A stretch of 41,591 nt of DNA from NCBI GenBank assembly GCA_905479715.1, contig CAJQNR010000112.1, positions 1 through 41,591 of the forward strand, in the 5' to 3' direction. The translations under genes were made by a program, and so were the position numbers. Source of the stretch: an uncultured Sphingorhabdus sp. GTDB taxonomy: Bacteria > Pseudomonadota > Alphaproteobacteria > Sphingomonadales > Sphingomonadaceae. Shown here in pieces: positions 8,929 through 17,963 of this stretch (the first letter of the stretch is position 1; the number at the start of each line of letters is the position of its first letter). A model generated the notes under the pieces. The model saw only the letters and a list, made by a program, of their open reading frames with translations. It made no database searches and was not told the DNA's origin.

Positions 8929-10262
8929 TCCAAAATGCCCTCAACTATCTGGAAAGTCTGGCTCCTGACACGCCCAAGAACGTCCAGTATATTGAAGGTA
9001 TTATCGCTGCAGTACTGGTCGCACTTGCGCTGACCGCCGGCTGGTATCTAAGCAAATATATCGGCCCCAGACTGCGCCACTTGTGGGAAGCCCGCGCAGG
9101 CTATGAGAGCGAACTGGCCGGCCGCCGTATCCGCGACATGACGCGGCGTGCCACCACATTCATTTTGTGCGGCATTTTCCTGTCTTTCTATCCCTGGCAT
9201 CTGATCGCCCAGGTGGTCTTTTCCCTGACCATTGCGATAACCGTCGGCCTGTTTGCCAATGACCTGATCCGCGGCGTCCGGATGCCGGACTGGCTGGGCA
9301 CGGTCATTGGCCTCACTCTTTTCGTCAGTATCGGTTCGGGACTGGTGGGCGGCATCGAACCGATAACGGAGGCCATGGACAAGGTCGGCTTCAGCCTCGG
9401 CTCAAGAAGGATCTCGCTGCTCTGGATTGTGACGCTGGCCATGACCGCCGTGATCATGCTCGCGGTGGCGCGGGTGCTGATGAAGCTGGTCACTTATATT
9501 ATCGGCAACAGCGAACTGGATGGCGCACAAAAGGTTCTGGGCCAGAAGCTCGCCACCGTTGCTATTCTGGGCGGAGCCTTTGTGCTCGGCCTCGACATCG
9601 TCGGGATCGATCTTACGGCTCTGGCGGTCTTCTCCGGTGCCTTCGGCCTCGCCATCGGGTTCGGCATGCAGAAGACGATCGGTAACCTGATCGCCGGGAT
9701 CATCCTGCTGATGGACCGTTCGATCAAGCCCGGGGACGTAATTGCGGTCGGAGATACGTACGGCTGGGTCAACAAGATCGGTGTGCGCGCGGTGTCCATC
9801 CTCACCCGTGCAGGCAAGGAACATCTGATCCCGAACGAGGATCTGATGACACGCGAAGTGGAAAACTGGTCCTATTCCAGCCCCAATGTCCGGATCAGCA
9901 TTCCGGTTGGCGTTTCCTATAATACCGACATGGATCAGGCGATTGAACTGATGAAACAGGCCTGTGTCGACGTACCGCGCGTGCTCAACCATCCCAAGCC
10001 CGTGGTCTGGATGCTCGAATTCGGTGACAGTAGTGTCAATTTCGAAATCCGCTGCTGGATCAAGGACCCGCAATCGGGCGTCGGCAATTTCAAGGCAGCG
10101 ATCCTGAAACGGGTCTGGGATCTGTTCAAGGAACATGGCGTCGAAATCCCCTTCCCGCAGCGCGACATTCATATCAAATCACTGCCCGAGGGCGGAGCGG
10201 TCAGTCTCAAAGCCGGAACGAAAAAGCCTGCGCCCAAAAAAGGAACGGCCGCACCCGGCTAA
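8925..10262 (+). CDS. Mechanosensitive ion channel (MscS family)
   Basis: Membrane channel of about 445 residues that opens under membrane tension. Several hydrophobic helices fill the N-terminal 270 residues. The pore-lining helix and start of the beta domain are recognisable in FSGAFGLAIGFGMQKTIGNLIAGIILLMDRSIKPGDVI, the MscS core signature. The C-terminal cytoplasmic domain follows (HLIPNEDLMTREVENWSYSSPNVRISIPVGVSY) and ends in a basic, Pro/Lys-rich tail. The start ATG overlaps the metC stop (ATGA), so it is translationally coupled to a sulfur operon. It has more N-terminal helices than E. coli MscS (286 residues). Confidence 0.92.
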   Translation: MIQNALNYLESLAPDTPKNVQYIEGIIAAVLVALALTAGWYLSKYIGPRLRHLWEARAGYESELAGRRIRDMTRRATTFILCGIFLSFYPWHLIAQVVFSLTIAITVGLFANDLIRGVRMPDWLGTVIGLTLFVSIGSGLVGGIEPITEAMDKVGFSLGSRRISLLWIVTLAMTAVIMLAVARVLMKLVTYIIGNSELDGAQKVLGQKLATVAILGGAFVLGLDIVGIDLTALAVFSGAFGLAIGFGMQKTIGNLIAGIILLMDRSIKPGDVIAVGDTYGWVNKIGVRAVSILTRAGKEHLIPNEDLMTREVENWSYSSPNVRISIPVGVSYNTDMDQAIELMKQACVDVPRVLNHPKPVVWMLEFGDSSVNFEIRCWIKDPQSGVGNFKAAILKRVWDLFKEHGVEIPFPQRDIHIKSLPEGGAVSLKAGTKKPAPKKGTAAPG

Positions 10263-10567
10263 CGCGGGACATTGCCGGATCACGCAGCCGACGAGATGCG
10301 ATAGATGATGAAATGACGCTTTTTTAGTCAGCCTGAATCAAATTCGCCTAAATTTTAAGCGTTCAGAAACAGGTTTGTGGCGCAAGTGCAACACGTCACA
10401 ATTATGTCACCTTTGCTGTCATGTTCTATCTTGTGCAGCGCAACAATATAGAGCAGCTTTCTGGTGCATGTTTAAAGACTGTTCGCGTTCGGGGCATCTG
10501 GCGCAATAAAAAAACAGCTGAAACAATAGCAGGAGGGGCGACACGCATTAACGAGAAAGGTATTTCC
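10263..10567. other. Intergenic region upstream of the TorF-like porin
   Basis: 305 bases without a convincing gene. The stretch is noticeably AT-richer than its surroundings (CAAATTTTAAGCG, ACAATAT) and contains the direct repeat GTCACAATTATGTCAC near 10396-10411, a possible regulator site. The ORF track starts the porin frame at 10421, but those residues (FYLVQRNNIEQLSG...) do not look like a protein N-terminus. I infer a promoter and leader for the porin but cannot fix a -35/-10 pair. Confidence 0.5.
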
Positions 10568-11347
10568 ATGCGCACGTCCAATAAAATTACCCTTGGCGGA
10601 AAAGCCAAATCAACTGTTCTCGGCCTCTCGGCCATCTTGCTGGCCTCTACGGCTGCACCAGCCTTCGCGCAGGATGCAGAAGAATCTGCCAGCGCTTTCA
10701 CAATTTCCGGAAACGCAGCGGTTACAACCGACTATCGCTTCCGCGGTGTCGCTCAATCGGGCGGCGATGTAGCCATTCAAGGTGGTATCGACGTTGGCCA
10801 TGAAAGCGGCTTTTATGTCGGAACATGGGGCTCTTCGATCAACTTTGCCGGCGGTACCGAGCTTGACATCTACGGCGGTTGGTCTGGTGAAATCGCCTCC
10901 GGCATTAGCGCAGACGTTGGCCTGCTCTATTATTTCTACCCTGACGCCGGCGGTGTTGGCGGTGGTGCAACCGATTTCTTTGAACCTTATGCATCCGTTT
11001 CAGCGACTCTGGGTCCAGTTGAAGCCACAGTCGGTGCTGCCTATGCCTGGGGCGGGCAAAGCGCTTTGGCCGACGACGATAATATCTATCTTTACACAGA
11101 CCTGAGCGCGGGCATCCCGGATACTCCGGTAACCCTGAATGCTCATTTGGGCTATTCGGATGGCGACAGTTTTCTCAGTACCCTGCAGGGAACGGACAAC
11201 AATTACGTCGATTGGTCGCTGGGTGTCGATTATGCCATCACCCCGAATCTGACCATGGGAGTGGCCTATACGGACACGGATGATTCCCCGTCACAGAAAG
11301 ATTTCACCGACTCTGCATTTATCTTTACTCTCGGCGTATCCTTCTAA
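10568..11347 (+). CDS. TorF-family putative outer-membrane porin
   Basis: Outer-membrane beta-barrel of the TorF (Gcw_chp) family, common in alphaproteobacteria; transport specificity unknown. The chosen ATG at 10568 has GAGAAAGG 7 bases upstream and gives a clean signal peptide (KSTVLGLSAILLASTAAPAFAQ) with an AFA-Q cleavage site. The mature protein opens with the family signature FTISGNAAVTTDYRFRGVAQS. It continues as alternating aromatic/polar strands (GFYVGTWGSSINFAGGTELDIYGG) and ends in FIFTLGVSF, with the terminal Phe expected of barrels recognised by BamA. Length of 259 residues is typical. The gene is monocistronic, with a long AT-rich leader before it and a terminator after it. Confidence 0.9.
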   Translation: MRTSNKITLGGKAKSTVLGLSAILLASTAAPAFAQDAEESASAFTISGNAAVTTDYRFRGVAQSGGDVAIQGGIDVGHESGFYVGTWGSSINFAGGTELDIYGGWSGEIASGISADVGLLYYFYPDAGGVGGGATDFFEPYASVSATLGPVEATVGAAYAWGGQSALADDDNIYLYTDLSAGIPDTPVTLNAHLGYSDGDSFLSTLQGTDNNYVDWSLGVDYAITPNLTMGVAYTDTDDSPSQKDFTDSAFIFTLGVSF

Positions 11348-11365
11348 ATTCACATCGTCACGCTG

Positions 11366-11405
11366 AAAAAGGGGCCACTCGGGAAACCGTGTGGTCCCTT
11401 TTTTA
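11366..11405. terminator. Rho-independent terminator between porin and ABC operon
   Basis: AAAAAGGGGCCAC ... GTGGTCCCTTTTTT forms a stem with one G-T pair and a 12-base loop, with A and T tracts on the two sides. It sits between convergent genes and could serve both: the plus-strand porin (T tract to 11405) and the minus-strand ABC operon (A tract read as T). Confidence 0.85.
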
Positions 11406-12953
11406 TTAGCTGGCGGCGACCAGCCTTTGCGTCGCCGGGTGCCGGGGATCGTCGATCACGGCCTGCATCGCGCCAGTTTCAACGATCCGCCCCTCGTCCA
11501 TCACCGCGATCCGGTGACAAAGCCGGCGGGCAGCCGCGATGTCATGGGTAATGAATAGCAAGCTCAGCCCGTTCTCTGCCTGGAGTCTGGCCAGCAGCAT
11601 CAGAATCTCCGCGCCGACCAGCGGATCAAGCGCGGATGTCGCCTCGTCCAGCACCAGCAGTTGCGGTGCCGCAATGATCGCCCGCGCTATCGCGACCCGT
11701 TGCGCCTGACCACCGGACAGGCTGGTGGGCATACGGGTCAGAAAATCTTCCGCCAGATCAACATTGGACAACGCTCGTCGCGCCAGATCCTCGCGTTCGG
11801 CCCTTGTCAGATCAGGCCGCAGATTGCGCAGCGGTTCGGTGACGATGTCGCGAACCTGCCATTGCGGATCGAGACTGGCGACCGGATCCTGAAATACGGG
11901 CTGGATCAACCGGCGCATTTCCAGACTGCGCGCGCGGCGCTCCGGAAGCGCGCTGCCTTGCCACAGGACTCCCCCCCTGGTCACCGGCCCGATACCGGCA
12001 ATAGCGCGCCCGAGTGTCGATTTTCCGGAACCGGAGCCACCAACCAACGCAAGGGCTTCGCCCTGTCTCACCATGATGCTTGCGTCCACGACGGCAGAGA
12101 TTGTTCCGCGCCGCCAGCCGGGCCGTTGAAATTCAACAGCAACATCTCCGGTTTCGAGCAGGACATCACCGAGCTCCACTAGCTTCGGCGACGGCTCGTT
12201 CAGACGCGGCGTGGCGGTGATGAGCTTCCGGGTATAATCTTCGGCAGGATTGGCAATGACATCACCGACCGGGCCGGTTTCCACCACCCTGCCCTTGTCC
12301 ATCACCACCAGTTGATCGGCATGGCCCTCAACCGAGGCAAGGTCATGGCTGACCAGCAGCATCCCCAGCCCCTGCTCCGCGCGCAATTCATCAAGCAGGT
12401 CCATGATCTCGGTGCGCAAGGAAGCATCAAGCGCGCTGGTCGGTTCATCGGCGATCAGCAATTTTGGATCATGGGCGATGGCAGCGGCGATCATCACCCG
12501 CTGACGTTCCCCGCCGGATAGCCGGTGCGGGAACTGGTCGAGCCGCTCGTCGGGACGGGACAGGCCGACACGTTCCAGTTTCTGCACCAGCTCCAGACGC
12601 GAAGGCCGCGCCGACCCAGCCTGCATCGTCGCTTCCTGCAATTGCGCGCCCACCGTCAAATGGGGTGTCAGCGCCGTCAGCGGTTGCTGGAAAATAAATC
12701 CGGTCAGCCGGCGGCGTGCATCGCGCAGCTGGCCGGCGTCAGCACCGACTAGGTCAACGCCATCGAGCAGCATCGAACCGGAAGCGCTACCCGGAGTCAG
12801 GCCAAAGGGCGTCAGGCAGGTCAGGCTCTTTCCGGAACCGGATGCCCCGATGATCGCGGTACACCGACCGGCTTCAACCGTCAGACTGACTTCTTCAACC
12901 AGTCGATTGCCGGCAATATCCACCGCCATATTCCGGATTTCATAGAGGCTCAC
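11406..12953 (-). CDS. Peptide-type ABC importer ATPase with two fused nucleotide-binding domains (YejF/DppDF-like)
   Basis: Energises a dipeptide/oligopeptide-type importer in the cytoplasm. About 515 residues hold two complete ATPase domains. The first has Walker A GASGSGKS (about 36), signature LSGGERQRV and Walker B LLIADEPTSALD. The second has GGSGSGKS, LSGGQAQRV and LLVLDEATSALD. Length and layout match YejF. The ORF track's start at 13322 gives 123 low-complexity residues antisense to the permease and is wrong. GTG 12953 overlaps the permease stop as GTGA, giving VSLYEIRNMAVDI, a normal domain start. It is the last gene of the epoxide hydrolase-permease-permease-ATPase run. Confidence 0.92.
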   Translation of the reverse strand: MSLYEIRNMAVDIAGNRLVEEVSLTVEAGRCTAIIGASGSGKSLTCLTPFGLTPGSASGSMLLDGVDLVGADAGQLRDARRRLTGFIFQQPLTALTPHLTVGAQLQEATMQAGSARPSRLELVQKLERVGLSRPDERLDQFPHRLSGGERQRVMIAAAIAHDPKLLIADEPTSALDASLRTEIMDLLDELRAEQGLGMLLVSHDLASVEGHADQLVVMDKGRVVETGPVGDVIANPAEDYTRKLITATPRLNEPSPKLVELGDVLLETGDVAVEFQRPGWRRGTISAVVDASIMVRQGEALALVGGSGSGKSTLGRAIAGIGPVTRGGVLWQGSALPERRARSLEMRRLIQPVFQDPVASLDPQWQVRDIVTEPLRNLRPDLTRAEREDLARRALSNVDLAEDFLTRMPTSLSGGQAQRVAIARAIIAAPQLLVLDEATSALDPLVGAEILMLLARLQAENGLSLLFITHDIAAARRLCHRIAVMDEGRIVETGAMQAVIDDPRHPATQRLVAAS

Positions 12954-13738
12954 GAGAAGCGGTCTCTCAGCCGTTCGCCCTCGATCGTCAGGCATACTAG
13001 TATCAACACCAGCAGTCCGCCGGGCAGCAGCAGTCCGAGCGGCGCCATATCCATGTCGTCGGCACCCTCCTTGACCAATATGCCAAGCGAGGTCAGCGGT
13101 TCCTGCACGCCCAGGCCGAGGAAGGAGAGAAAGCTCTCGACCATCACCACCTGTGGCACGGTCAGCATCAGATAGGCGAGCGCAACACCCGCGATATTCG
13201 GTAATATATGACGCAGCATGATCACCATCGACGGCGTCCCCGCCGCCTCGGCCGCCAGAATGAACGGCCGCTGCTTCAGCGCCATCACCTGTCCCCGGAC
13301 CACGCGAGCCATGGTCAGCCATTCGACCAGCCCGATGCCGACGAAGACCAGCAAGATCGACCGACCGAAGACCACCATCAGCAGAATGACGATGAACATG
13401 AACGGGAGCGCATACAGGCCATCGACGATACGCATCATCGCTTCGTCAACCCGGCCGCCGACCCAGCCGGCGGTCGCGCCCCAGGCGATACCGACGATCA
13501 GGGACACCAAGGCCGCCGCGATCGCGACCATCAACGTGACCTGCGTGCCCGCCGCCAGTCGCGCCAGACGGTCTCGGCCAATTTCATCGGTGCCGAATAT
13601 GTGCGATCCGTTGAACGCCGGTGCACGGACGGCGTCCCAGTCGATCTGGTCATAGGTCCAGGGCAGAAGAAACGGCAGCACCAGCGCCAGCATCACGATA
13701 AGCAGAACAAGAATGAGGGGGAAATGGCGTTTCAGCAT
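12950..13738 (-). CDS. ABC transporter permease, DppC/YejE type
   Basis: Inner-membrane permease subunit of about 262 residues for the adjacent peptide-type importer. It has the N-terminal helix LILVLLIVMLALVLPFLLPW, then the DppC-family segment FGTDEIGRDRLARLAAGTQVTL, several helices, and the EAA loop AAEAAGTPSMVIMLRHILPNI that docks to the ATPase. It ends EGERLRDRF, as usual for OppC/DppC proteins. I chose ATG 13738 (MLKRHFPL), 4 bases after the preceding permease stop. The ORF-track start at 13792 lies inside that gene. Confidence 0.92.
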   Translation of the reverse strand: MLKRHFPLILVLLIVMLALVLPFLLPWTYDQIDWDAVRAPAFNGSHIFGTDEIGRDRLARLAAGTQVTLMVAIAAALVSLIVGIAWGATAGWVGGRVDEAMMRIVDGLYALPFMFIVILLMVVFGRSILLVFVGIGLVEWLTMARVVRGQVMALKQRPFILAAEAAGTPSMVIMLRHILPNIAGVALAYLMLTVPQVVMVESFLSFLGLGVQEPLTSLGILVKEGADDMDMAPLGLLLPGGLLVLILVCLTIEGERLRDRFS

Positions 13739-13742
13739 CGCT

Positions 13743-14663
13743 TCACCCCTCCCGCATGCGGGGATCGAGCCAGCCGTAGACCAGATCGGCAAACAGATTG
13801 AACAGGATGATCAGCGCCGCATAAAGCGTGACCACACCGAGCACGAGCGGATAGTCGCGATTGAGCGCACCCTGAACGAAATAACGCCCCAGCCCGGGCA
13901 GGCCAAAGACCGTCTCGACCACCACCGCCCCGGTCAACAGGCCTGCTGCCGCCGGCCCGAGATAGCTGGCAACCGGTACCAGAGCGGGACGCAGTCCGTG
14001 CTTGAACAGGATTTTGGTTTCCGACAGGCCGCGTGCCCGTGCGGTGCGGATATGGTCCTGCTTGAGCACGCTGGCCAGTCCGGCACGGGTAAGCTTGGCG
14101 ATTGCCCCCGACACCGGCAGCGCCAGCGCCACGACCGGCATGATCAGCCATGCTCCACCTTCACCGGTCCCCGAGACCGGCAGCAATCCAAGCCATAGAC
14201 CGAAGCAAAGCGCCAAAGCAGGTCCGGTGACAAAAGTCGGCAGCGCGGTCGCAACCGTCGCCAGCATCATGATCATCTTGTCTGCTGCCTTTCCCGCTCG
14301 CACAGCGGCAAAAAGACCAGCCGTTACCCCGATTATCAGCGCCAGCATTATCGCCAGCCCACCGAGAGTCAGGGAAATCGGCAGGCCCTGCGCGATCAGT
14401 TCCGAGACGGAAAAATCGCGATAGACCAGCGAGGGTCCGAAATCGCCCTGCACCAGTCGAGAAATATAGAGCCACGCCTGTTCCCACAGCGGCCGGTCCA
14501 GGCCGTAGGCCTGCTGCAATGCCGCCTGTGTTGCGGGATCGAGCGGGCGTTCGCCGTCAAATGGTCCGCCCGGCGCCAGTCGCATCAAGAAGAAAGAAGC
14601 CAATATGATCACCAGCAGCGTCGGGATTGCCGTCATCAGCCGCCGGGTGATCAGGGAAAGCAC
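13743..14663 (-). CDS. ABC transporter permease, DppB/YejB type
   Basis: First permease subunit (306 residues) of the importer. It opens with the family's RRLMTAIPTLLVIILASFFLMRLAPGGPFDGERPLDP and includes QAYGLDRPLWEQAWLYISRLVQGDFGPS, the standard OppB/DppB region. The EAA loop is ARGLSETKILFKHGLRPALVP. The start is GTG at 14663, 6 bases after the epoxide hydrolase stop, so the four genes are probably co-transcribed. No substrate-binding protein gene is nearby, so the substrate cannot be inferred from this window. Confidence 0.91.
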   Translation of the reverse strand: MLSLITRRLMTAIPTLLVIILASFFLMRLAPGGPFDGERPLDPATQAALQQAYGLDRPLWEQAWLYISRLVQGDFGPSLVYRDFSVSELIAQGLPISLTLGGLAIMLALIIGVTAGLFAAVRAGKAADKMIMMLATVATALPTFVTGPALALCFGLWLGLLPVSGTGEGGAWLIMPVVALALPVSGAIAKLTRAGLASVLKQDHIRTARARGLSETKILFKHGLRPALVPVASYLGPAAAGLLTGAVVVETVFGLPGLGRYFVQGALNRDYPLVLGVVTLYAALIILFNLFADLVYGWLDPRMREG

Positions 14664-14669
14664 GCGCCG

Positions 14670-15815
14670 CTAGAGCTCCATCCCGGCAAAGCAGGCGCGC
14701 ACTTCCTGCACAAACAGCTCCGGCACTTCCATCGCGGCGAAATGCCCGCCTTTTTCCGGCTCGCTCCAATATTTCAGATTCTTGAACCGTTGCTCAGCCC
14801 AGCGGCGCGAGGGGGTGATGATCTCGTGGGGAAATATGCTGCATCCGGATGCAATGCTGACGGGGTCGATATTGGGTGCGCCGAAACTTTCGCGGTAGAG
14901 TCGCGCCGAGGATGCGCCTGCGTTGTTGAGCCAGTAGATCATGACATTGTCGAGCAGGCGATCACAGTCGAAGTTTTCATCCGGCGCTTTGGCGTCTTCC
15001 GCCCATCCCTGGAATTTCTCCATGATCCATGCCATCTGCCCGACCGGGGAATCGGCCAGACCATAGCCGAGCGTCTGCGGCCGGGTCCGCTGGATTTCCG
15101 CATAGCCCGTGCCTTGCGACTGGTAGACGGCAAAATGCGCCAGCGCTGCCTGTTCTGCCGGCGTCGGATTGGTCATCATCTCTTCGGACGGGGGCCCAAC
15201 CACCACGAGATTGACATGGATTCCGGCACAATGACCCAGATTTTGCGCGCCGATAACCGACGTCACCATCCCGCCCCAGTCACCACCCTGCGCAAAATAG
15301 CGGTCATAGCCGAGCCGGGTCATCAGCACATCCCATGCCTGCGCGATTTTTTCCATGCCCCATCCGGTGGTGGTCGGCTTGCCCGAAAAACCGTAGCCGG
15401 GCAGTGATGGCACGACCAGATGATAGGCATCTTTTGCCTCGCCGCCATGGGCCACGGGATCGGTCAGCGGACCGATCACATCCATGAACTCGACGATCGA
15501 CCCCGGCCAGCCGTGGGTCATCAGCAAAGGCCGCGCATCGGCTTCCGGCGAACGGATATGCATGAAGTGGATATCGACGCCGTCAATCTTGGTCAGATGA
15601 TGGCTATATTGATTGAGCTCATGCTCGCAACGCCGCCAGTCATAGCTGGTCCGCCAATGTTCGACGATGGTTTTGACATATTCGAGCGGAATACCCTGCG
15701 ACCAGTCCTCGACCGGCTCCGGATCAGGCCAGCGAACGTGCCGCAGGCGAATGTCGAGATCGTCCAGCGCGGTCTTCGGGATGTCGATATTAAAGTCTCT
15801 GATGTCGTCGCTCAT
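14670..15815 (-). CDS. Epoxide hydrolase (EHN-domain alpha/beta hydrolase)
   Basis: Alpha/beta hydrolase of the microsomal-type epoxide hydrolase family (381 residues), expected to open epoxides to diols. The N-terminal ~110 residues are the EHN domain (FNIDIPKTALDDLDIRLRHVRWPDPEPVEDWSQGIPLEYVK). The hydrolase core has the oxyanion motif HGWPGS (101-106), nucleophile Asp179 in GGDWGG and catalytic His358 in GGHFAAME. Tyr307 in SARLYRESF is a likely epoxide-polarising residue. It heads a minus-strand run with three peptide-type ABC transporter genes (6-base gap), an unusual partnership. The natural substrate is unknown. Confidence 0.9.
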   Translation of the reverse strand: MSDDIRDFNIDIPKTALDDLDIRLRHVRWPDPEPVEDWSQGIPLEYVKTIVEHWRTSYDWRRCEHELNQYSHHLTKIDGVDIHFMHIRSPEADARPLLMTHGWPGSIVEFMDVIGPLTDPVAHGGEAKDAYHLVVPSLPGYGFSGKPTTTGWGMEKIAQAWDVLMTRLGYDRYFAQGGDWGGMVTSVIGAQNLGHCAGIHVNLVVVGPPSEEMMTNPTPAEQAALAHFAVYQSQGTGYAEIQRTRPQTLGYGLADSPVGQMAWIMEKFQGWAEDAKAPDENFDCDRLLDNVMIYWLNNAGASSARLYRESFGAPNIDPVSIASGCSIFPHEIITPSRRWAEQRFKNLKYWSEPEKGGHFAAMEVPELFVQEVRACFAGMEL

Positions 15816-15875
15816 AATATGTCATCCTCTATCCGTTCGACCTGAGCCTGCCACAGGACGATAACTTTATTCTGG

Positions 15876-15908
15876 CCGTTCATCCCGTAGAAAGAACGGG
15901 ATGAACGG
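15876..15908. terminator. Perfect 12-bp hairpin between hbd and the epoxide hydrolase gene
   Basis: CCGTTCATCCCG pairs perfectly with CGGGATGAACGG around the 9-base loop TAGAAAGAA. It begins 8 bases past the 3-hydroxyacyl-CoA dehydrogenase stop (minus strand). Reading that strand, the next bases (CCAGAATAAAGTTAT) are AT-rich but lack a clear T run, so it is a probable terminator or processing hairpin. Confidence 0.6.
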
Positions 15909-15916
15909 TCATTCGC

Positions 15917-16786
15917 TTACATCGTAGGGACTGGCACTTCGCCCGAATAATCATAAAAGCCCTTGCCGGTCTTGCGACCGAGCCAGCCCGCCTCGACATA
16001 TTTCATCAGGATCGGTGCAGGACGATATTTAGGGTCGCCGAAATCATTTTGCAGCACGCGCAGGATTTCCAGCAATGTGTCGAGACCGATCAGATCGGCC
16101 AGCGTGATCGGTCCCATCGGATGACCGAGACCAAGCTCAACACCGCGATCAATATCCTCCATCGACGCCGTACCTTCTCCCAGCGCGAAAAACGCTTCGT
16201 TGAGCATCGGCAGCAGGATGCGGTTGACCACGAAACAGGGCGAATCCTTTGCCATCACCGCTGTCTTGCCAACAGCTTTGGCGAATTCGCTCGCCATCAC
16301 CGCCGTCTGGTCGCTGGTTGCCAGCCCGCGGATGACTTCGACCAGTCCCATCAGCGGAACCGGGTTGAAGAAATGGACACCGACGAAGCGCGCGGGATCC
16401 TTGACCGACTGGGCCAGCCGGGTGATCGAAATCGATGATGTGTTACTCGCCAGGATCGCCTGATGGCCCAGAACTTCGGAAGCCGCCGCAAATATCTGCC
16501 GCTTGATGTCTTCACGCTCTGTGGCAGCTTCGATGATGATATCGGCATTGGCCATCGGGTCGAGCTGGACAATCGGTTCGATCCGGCCAAGGGTGGTGTC
16601 GGCCGCCTGCTGATCAATTTTTTCCTTATCAACCAGTCGCGTCAGTTGCTTGGCGATGCCCGCCTTGCTGCGTTCGGCAATCTCCATGCTCACGTCTGAC
16701 AGATAGACATGATAGCCTGCCTGCGCCGAAACCTGTGCGATACCGGCGCCCATTTGCCCCGATCCAATAATGCCGATTGCTTTCAT
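15917..16786 (-). CDS. 3-hydroxybutyryl-CoA (3-hydroxyacyl-CoA) dehydrogenase
   Basis: NAD(P)-dependent oxidation/reduction of 3-hydroxyacyl-CoA and 3-oxoacyl-CoA in fatty acid or butanoate metabolism. The Rossmann motif is [15 protein letters not shown] at the N-terminus. [20 protein letters not shown] holds the catalytic His, and the C-terminal domain has [22 protein letters not shown] and [12 protein letters not shown]. At 289 residues it is the stand-alone short form (Hbd/PaaH/FadB2 type), not fused to a hydratase. It is a single-gene unit with a hairpin downstream. Confidence 0.93.
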   Translation of the reverse strand: MKAIGIIGSGQMGAGIAQVSAQAGYHVYLSDVSMEIAERSKAGIAKQLTRLVDKEKIDQQAADTTLGRIEPIVQLDPMANADIIIEAATEREDIKRQIFAAASEVLGHQAILASNTSSISITRLAQSVKDPARFVGVHFFNPVPLMGLVEVIRGLATSDQTAVMASEFAKAVGKTAVMAKDSPCFVVNRILLPMLNEAFFALGEGTASMEDIDRGVELGLGHPMGPITLADLIGLDTLLEILRVLQNDFGDPKYRPAPILMKYVEAGWLGRKTGKGFYDYSGEVPVPTM

Positions 16787-16862
16787 TTCATGCCTTTCAA
16801 GCTATTCACTATGATTCAACAAGCCACTAGCGATTGTCGGTCAAACTGGCTAGATTGCAATT

Positions 16863-17960
16863 ATGCCCCCTATCAGTTTCATCGTCGGAATATTCGCCTC
16901 AATCGCCGCAACAGCCGCACTACCGGTGCCACAACCCGGCGACCTCCACACATTCAAGGACTGGACAGTCGGCTGTGACAATGGCGGCAATTGCGAAGCA
17001 GTGTCCCTAGTCCCGGATGAAGGCGGAGCGAATTATGACGCGTGGGATGGTCCCATTTCCATTGTCCGAACCGGCAGCAGCGATGATATTTTTAAAATCC
17101 GGGTGATCTTCGAAACCAAGGACATGGACCGCTACAAGATGACCATCGATGGCGATCTGGTCGACACCGGGCCGATCGTACCGGGTGATTATCCGATCGA
17201 GATTGTCGGCGAAGACGCGAAGAAAGTCGCCGCAGCGATTATCAATGGCCATCGCCTGGTCGTGCAGGGACCAATGGGTGAAAATATTACCCAGATTTCG
17301 CTGGCAGGATCGGCAGCGGCGTTGCGCTATATCGACCAGAAGCAAAATCGTGCGGGCACCGAAACCGCACTGGTTGCCAAAGGTTCGCGGGACTTTGAAC
17401 CGGCTTCCACCGAAGTTCCAACGATTATCATCGACCAATGGAAGAGCGCGACACTGGTCCCGGATGCCGGTGCCCTTGTCGCTTTGGTCGAGGGTTCAGA
17501 TTGCAAGAACAACCGCTATGGACTGGTCGAGGATCAGGCCTATCCCTTGGGCAAGCGTGGCAATAAATTCCGGGCGCTGGTGCTGATATCCTGCGGTTCG
17601 GGTGCGTATAATTTTTCCAGCGCGCCCTTTATTGGCGAATATATCGAAAACGAACGCGCCACCAGTGGCTGGACATTCACGCCTGCGAAATTCGATCGTC
17701 AGCCGAGCTGGGGCGGAGAAGGCGGCCTGCCCCTGTTGGTCAATGCCAACTGGGATGAGCAGAACCAGACGCTCAGCAGCTATGGCAAAGGCCGCGGACT
17801 CGGCGATTGCGGCAGCGCCCAGAATTATATCTGGGATGGCGAGCAATTTCGCATGATCGATGCAAGCGCGATGGATGAATGCCGGGGTGCCTATGAATGG
17901 ATCACCATCTGGCGGGCAAAATATCGCAAAATGGAAACGGTTTCAGCAACCGGCAAATAA
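16863..17960 (+). CDS. DUF1176 domain-containing secreted protein
   Basis: About 365 residues with a short signal sequence (FIVGIFASIAATAAL). The family signature FKDWTVGCDNGGNCEAVSLVPDE follows directly. Family members are envelope proteins of unknown function in proteobacteria. The C-terminal half includes the characteristic GRGLGDCGSAQNYIWDGEQFRMIDASAMDECRG with paired cysteines, as expected for an exported, disulfide-bonded protein. The start at ATG 16863 is chosen from the signal peptide; no clear ribosome binding site is visible. The gene is divergent from the hydroxyacyl-CoA dehydrogenase (76-base gap) and convergent with egtD (3-base gap). Confidence 0.85.
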   Translation: MPPISFIVGIFASIAATAALPVPQPGDLHTFKDWTVGCDNGGNCEAVSLVPDEGGANYDAWDGPISIVRTGSSDDIFKIRVIFETKDMDRYKMTIDGDLVDTGPIVPGDYPIEIVGEDAKKVAAAIINGHRLVVQGPMGENITQISLAGSAAALRYIDQKQNRAGTETALVAKGSRDFEPASTEVPTIIIDQWKSATLVPDAGALVALVEGSDCKNNRYGLVEDQAYPLGKRGNKFRALVLISCGSGAYNFSSAPFIGEYIENERATSGWTFTPAKFDRQPSWGGEGGLPLLVNANWDEQNQTLSSYGKGRGLGDCGSAQNYIWDGEQFRMIDASAMDECRGAYEWITIWRAKYRKMETVSATGK

Positions 17961-17963
17961 TTT

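Noticed and set aside
12954-13322. 123-residue N-terminal extension of the fused ATPase
   Set aside because: Lies fully antisense-frame within the permease gene, is low complexity, and the GTG at 12953 overlaps the permease stop as expected for coupled genes.
15834-15861. CCTGAGCCTGCCACAGGACG as a second copy of the REP-like palindrome
   Set aside because: Only one arm resembles the element; no matching inverted arm follows.
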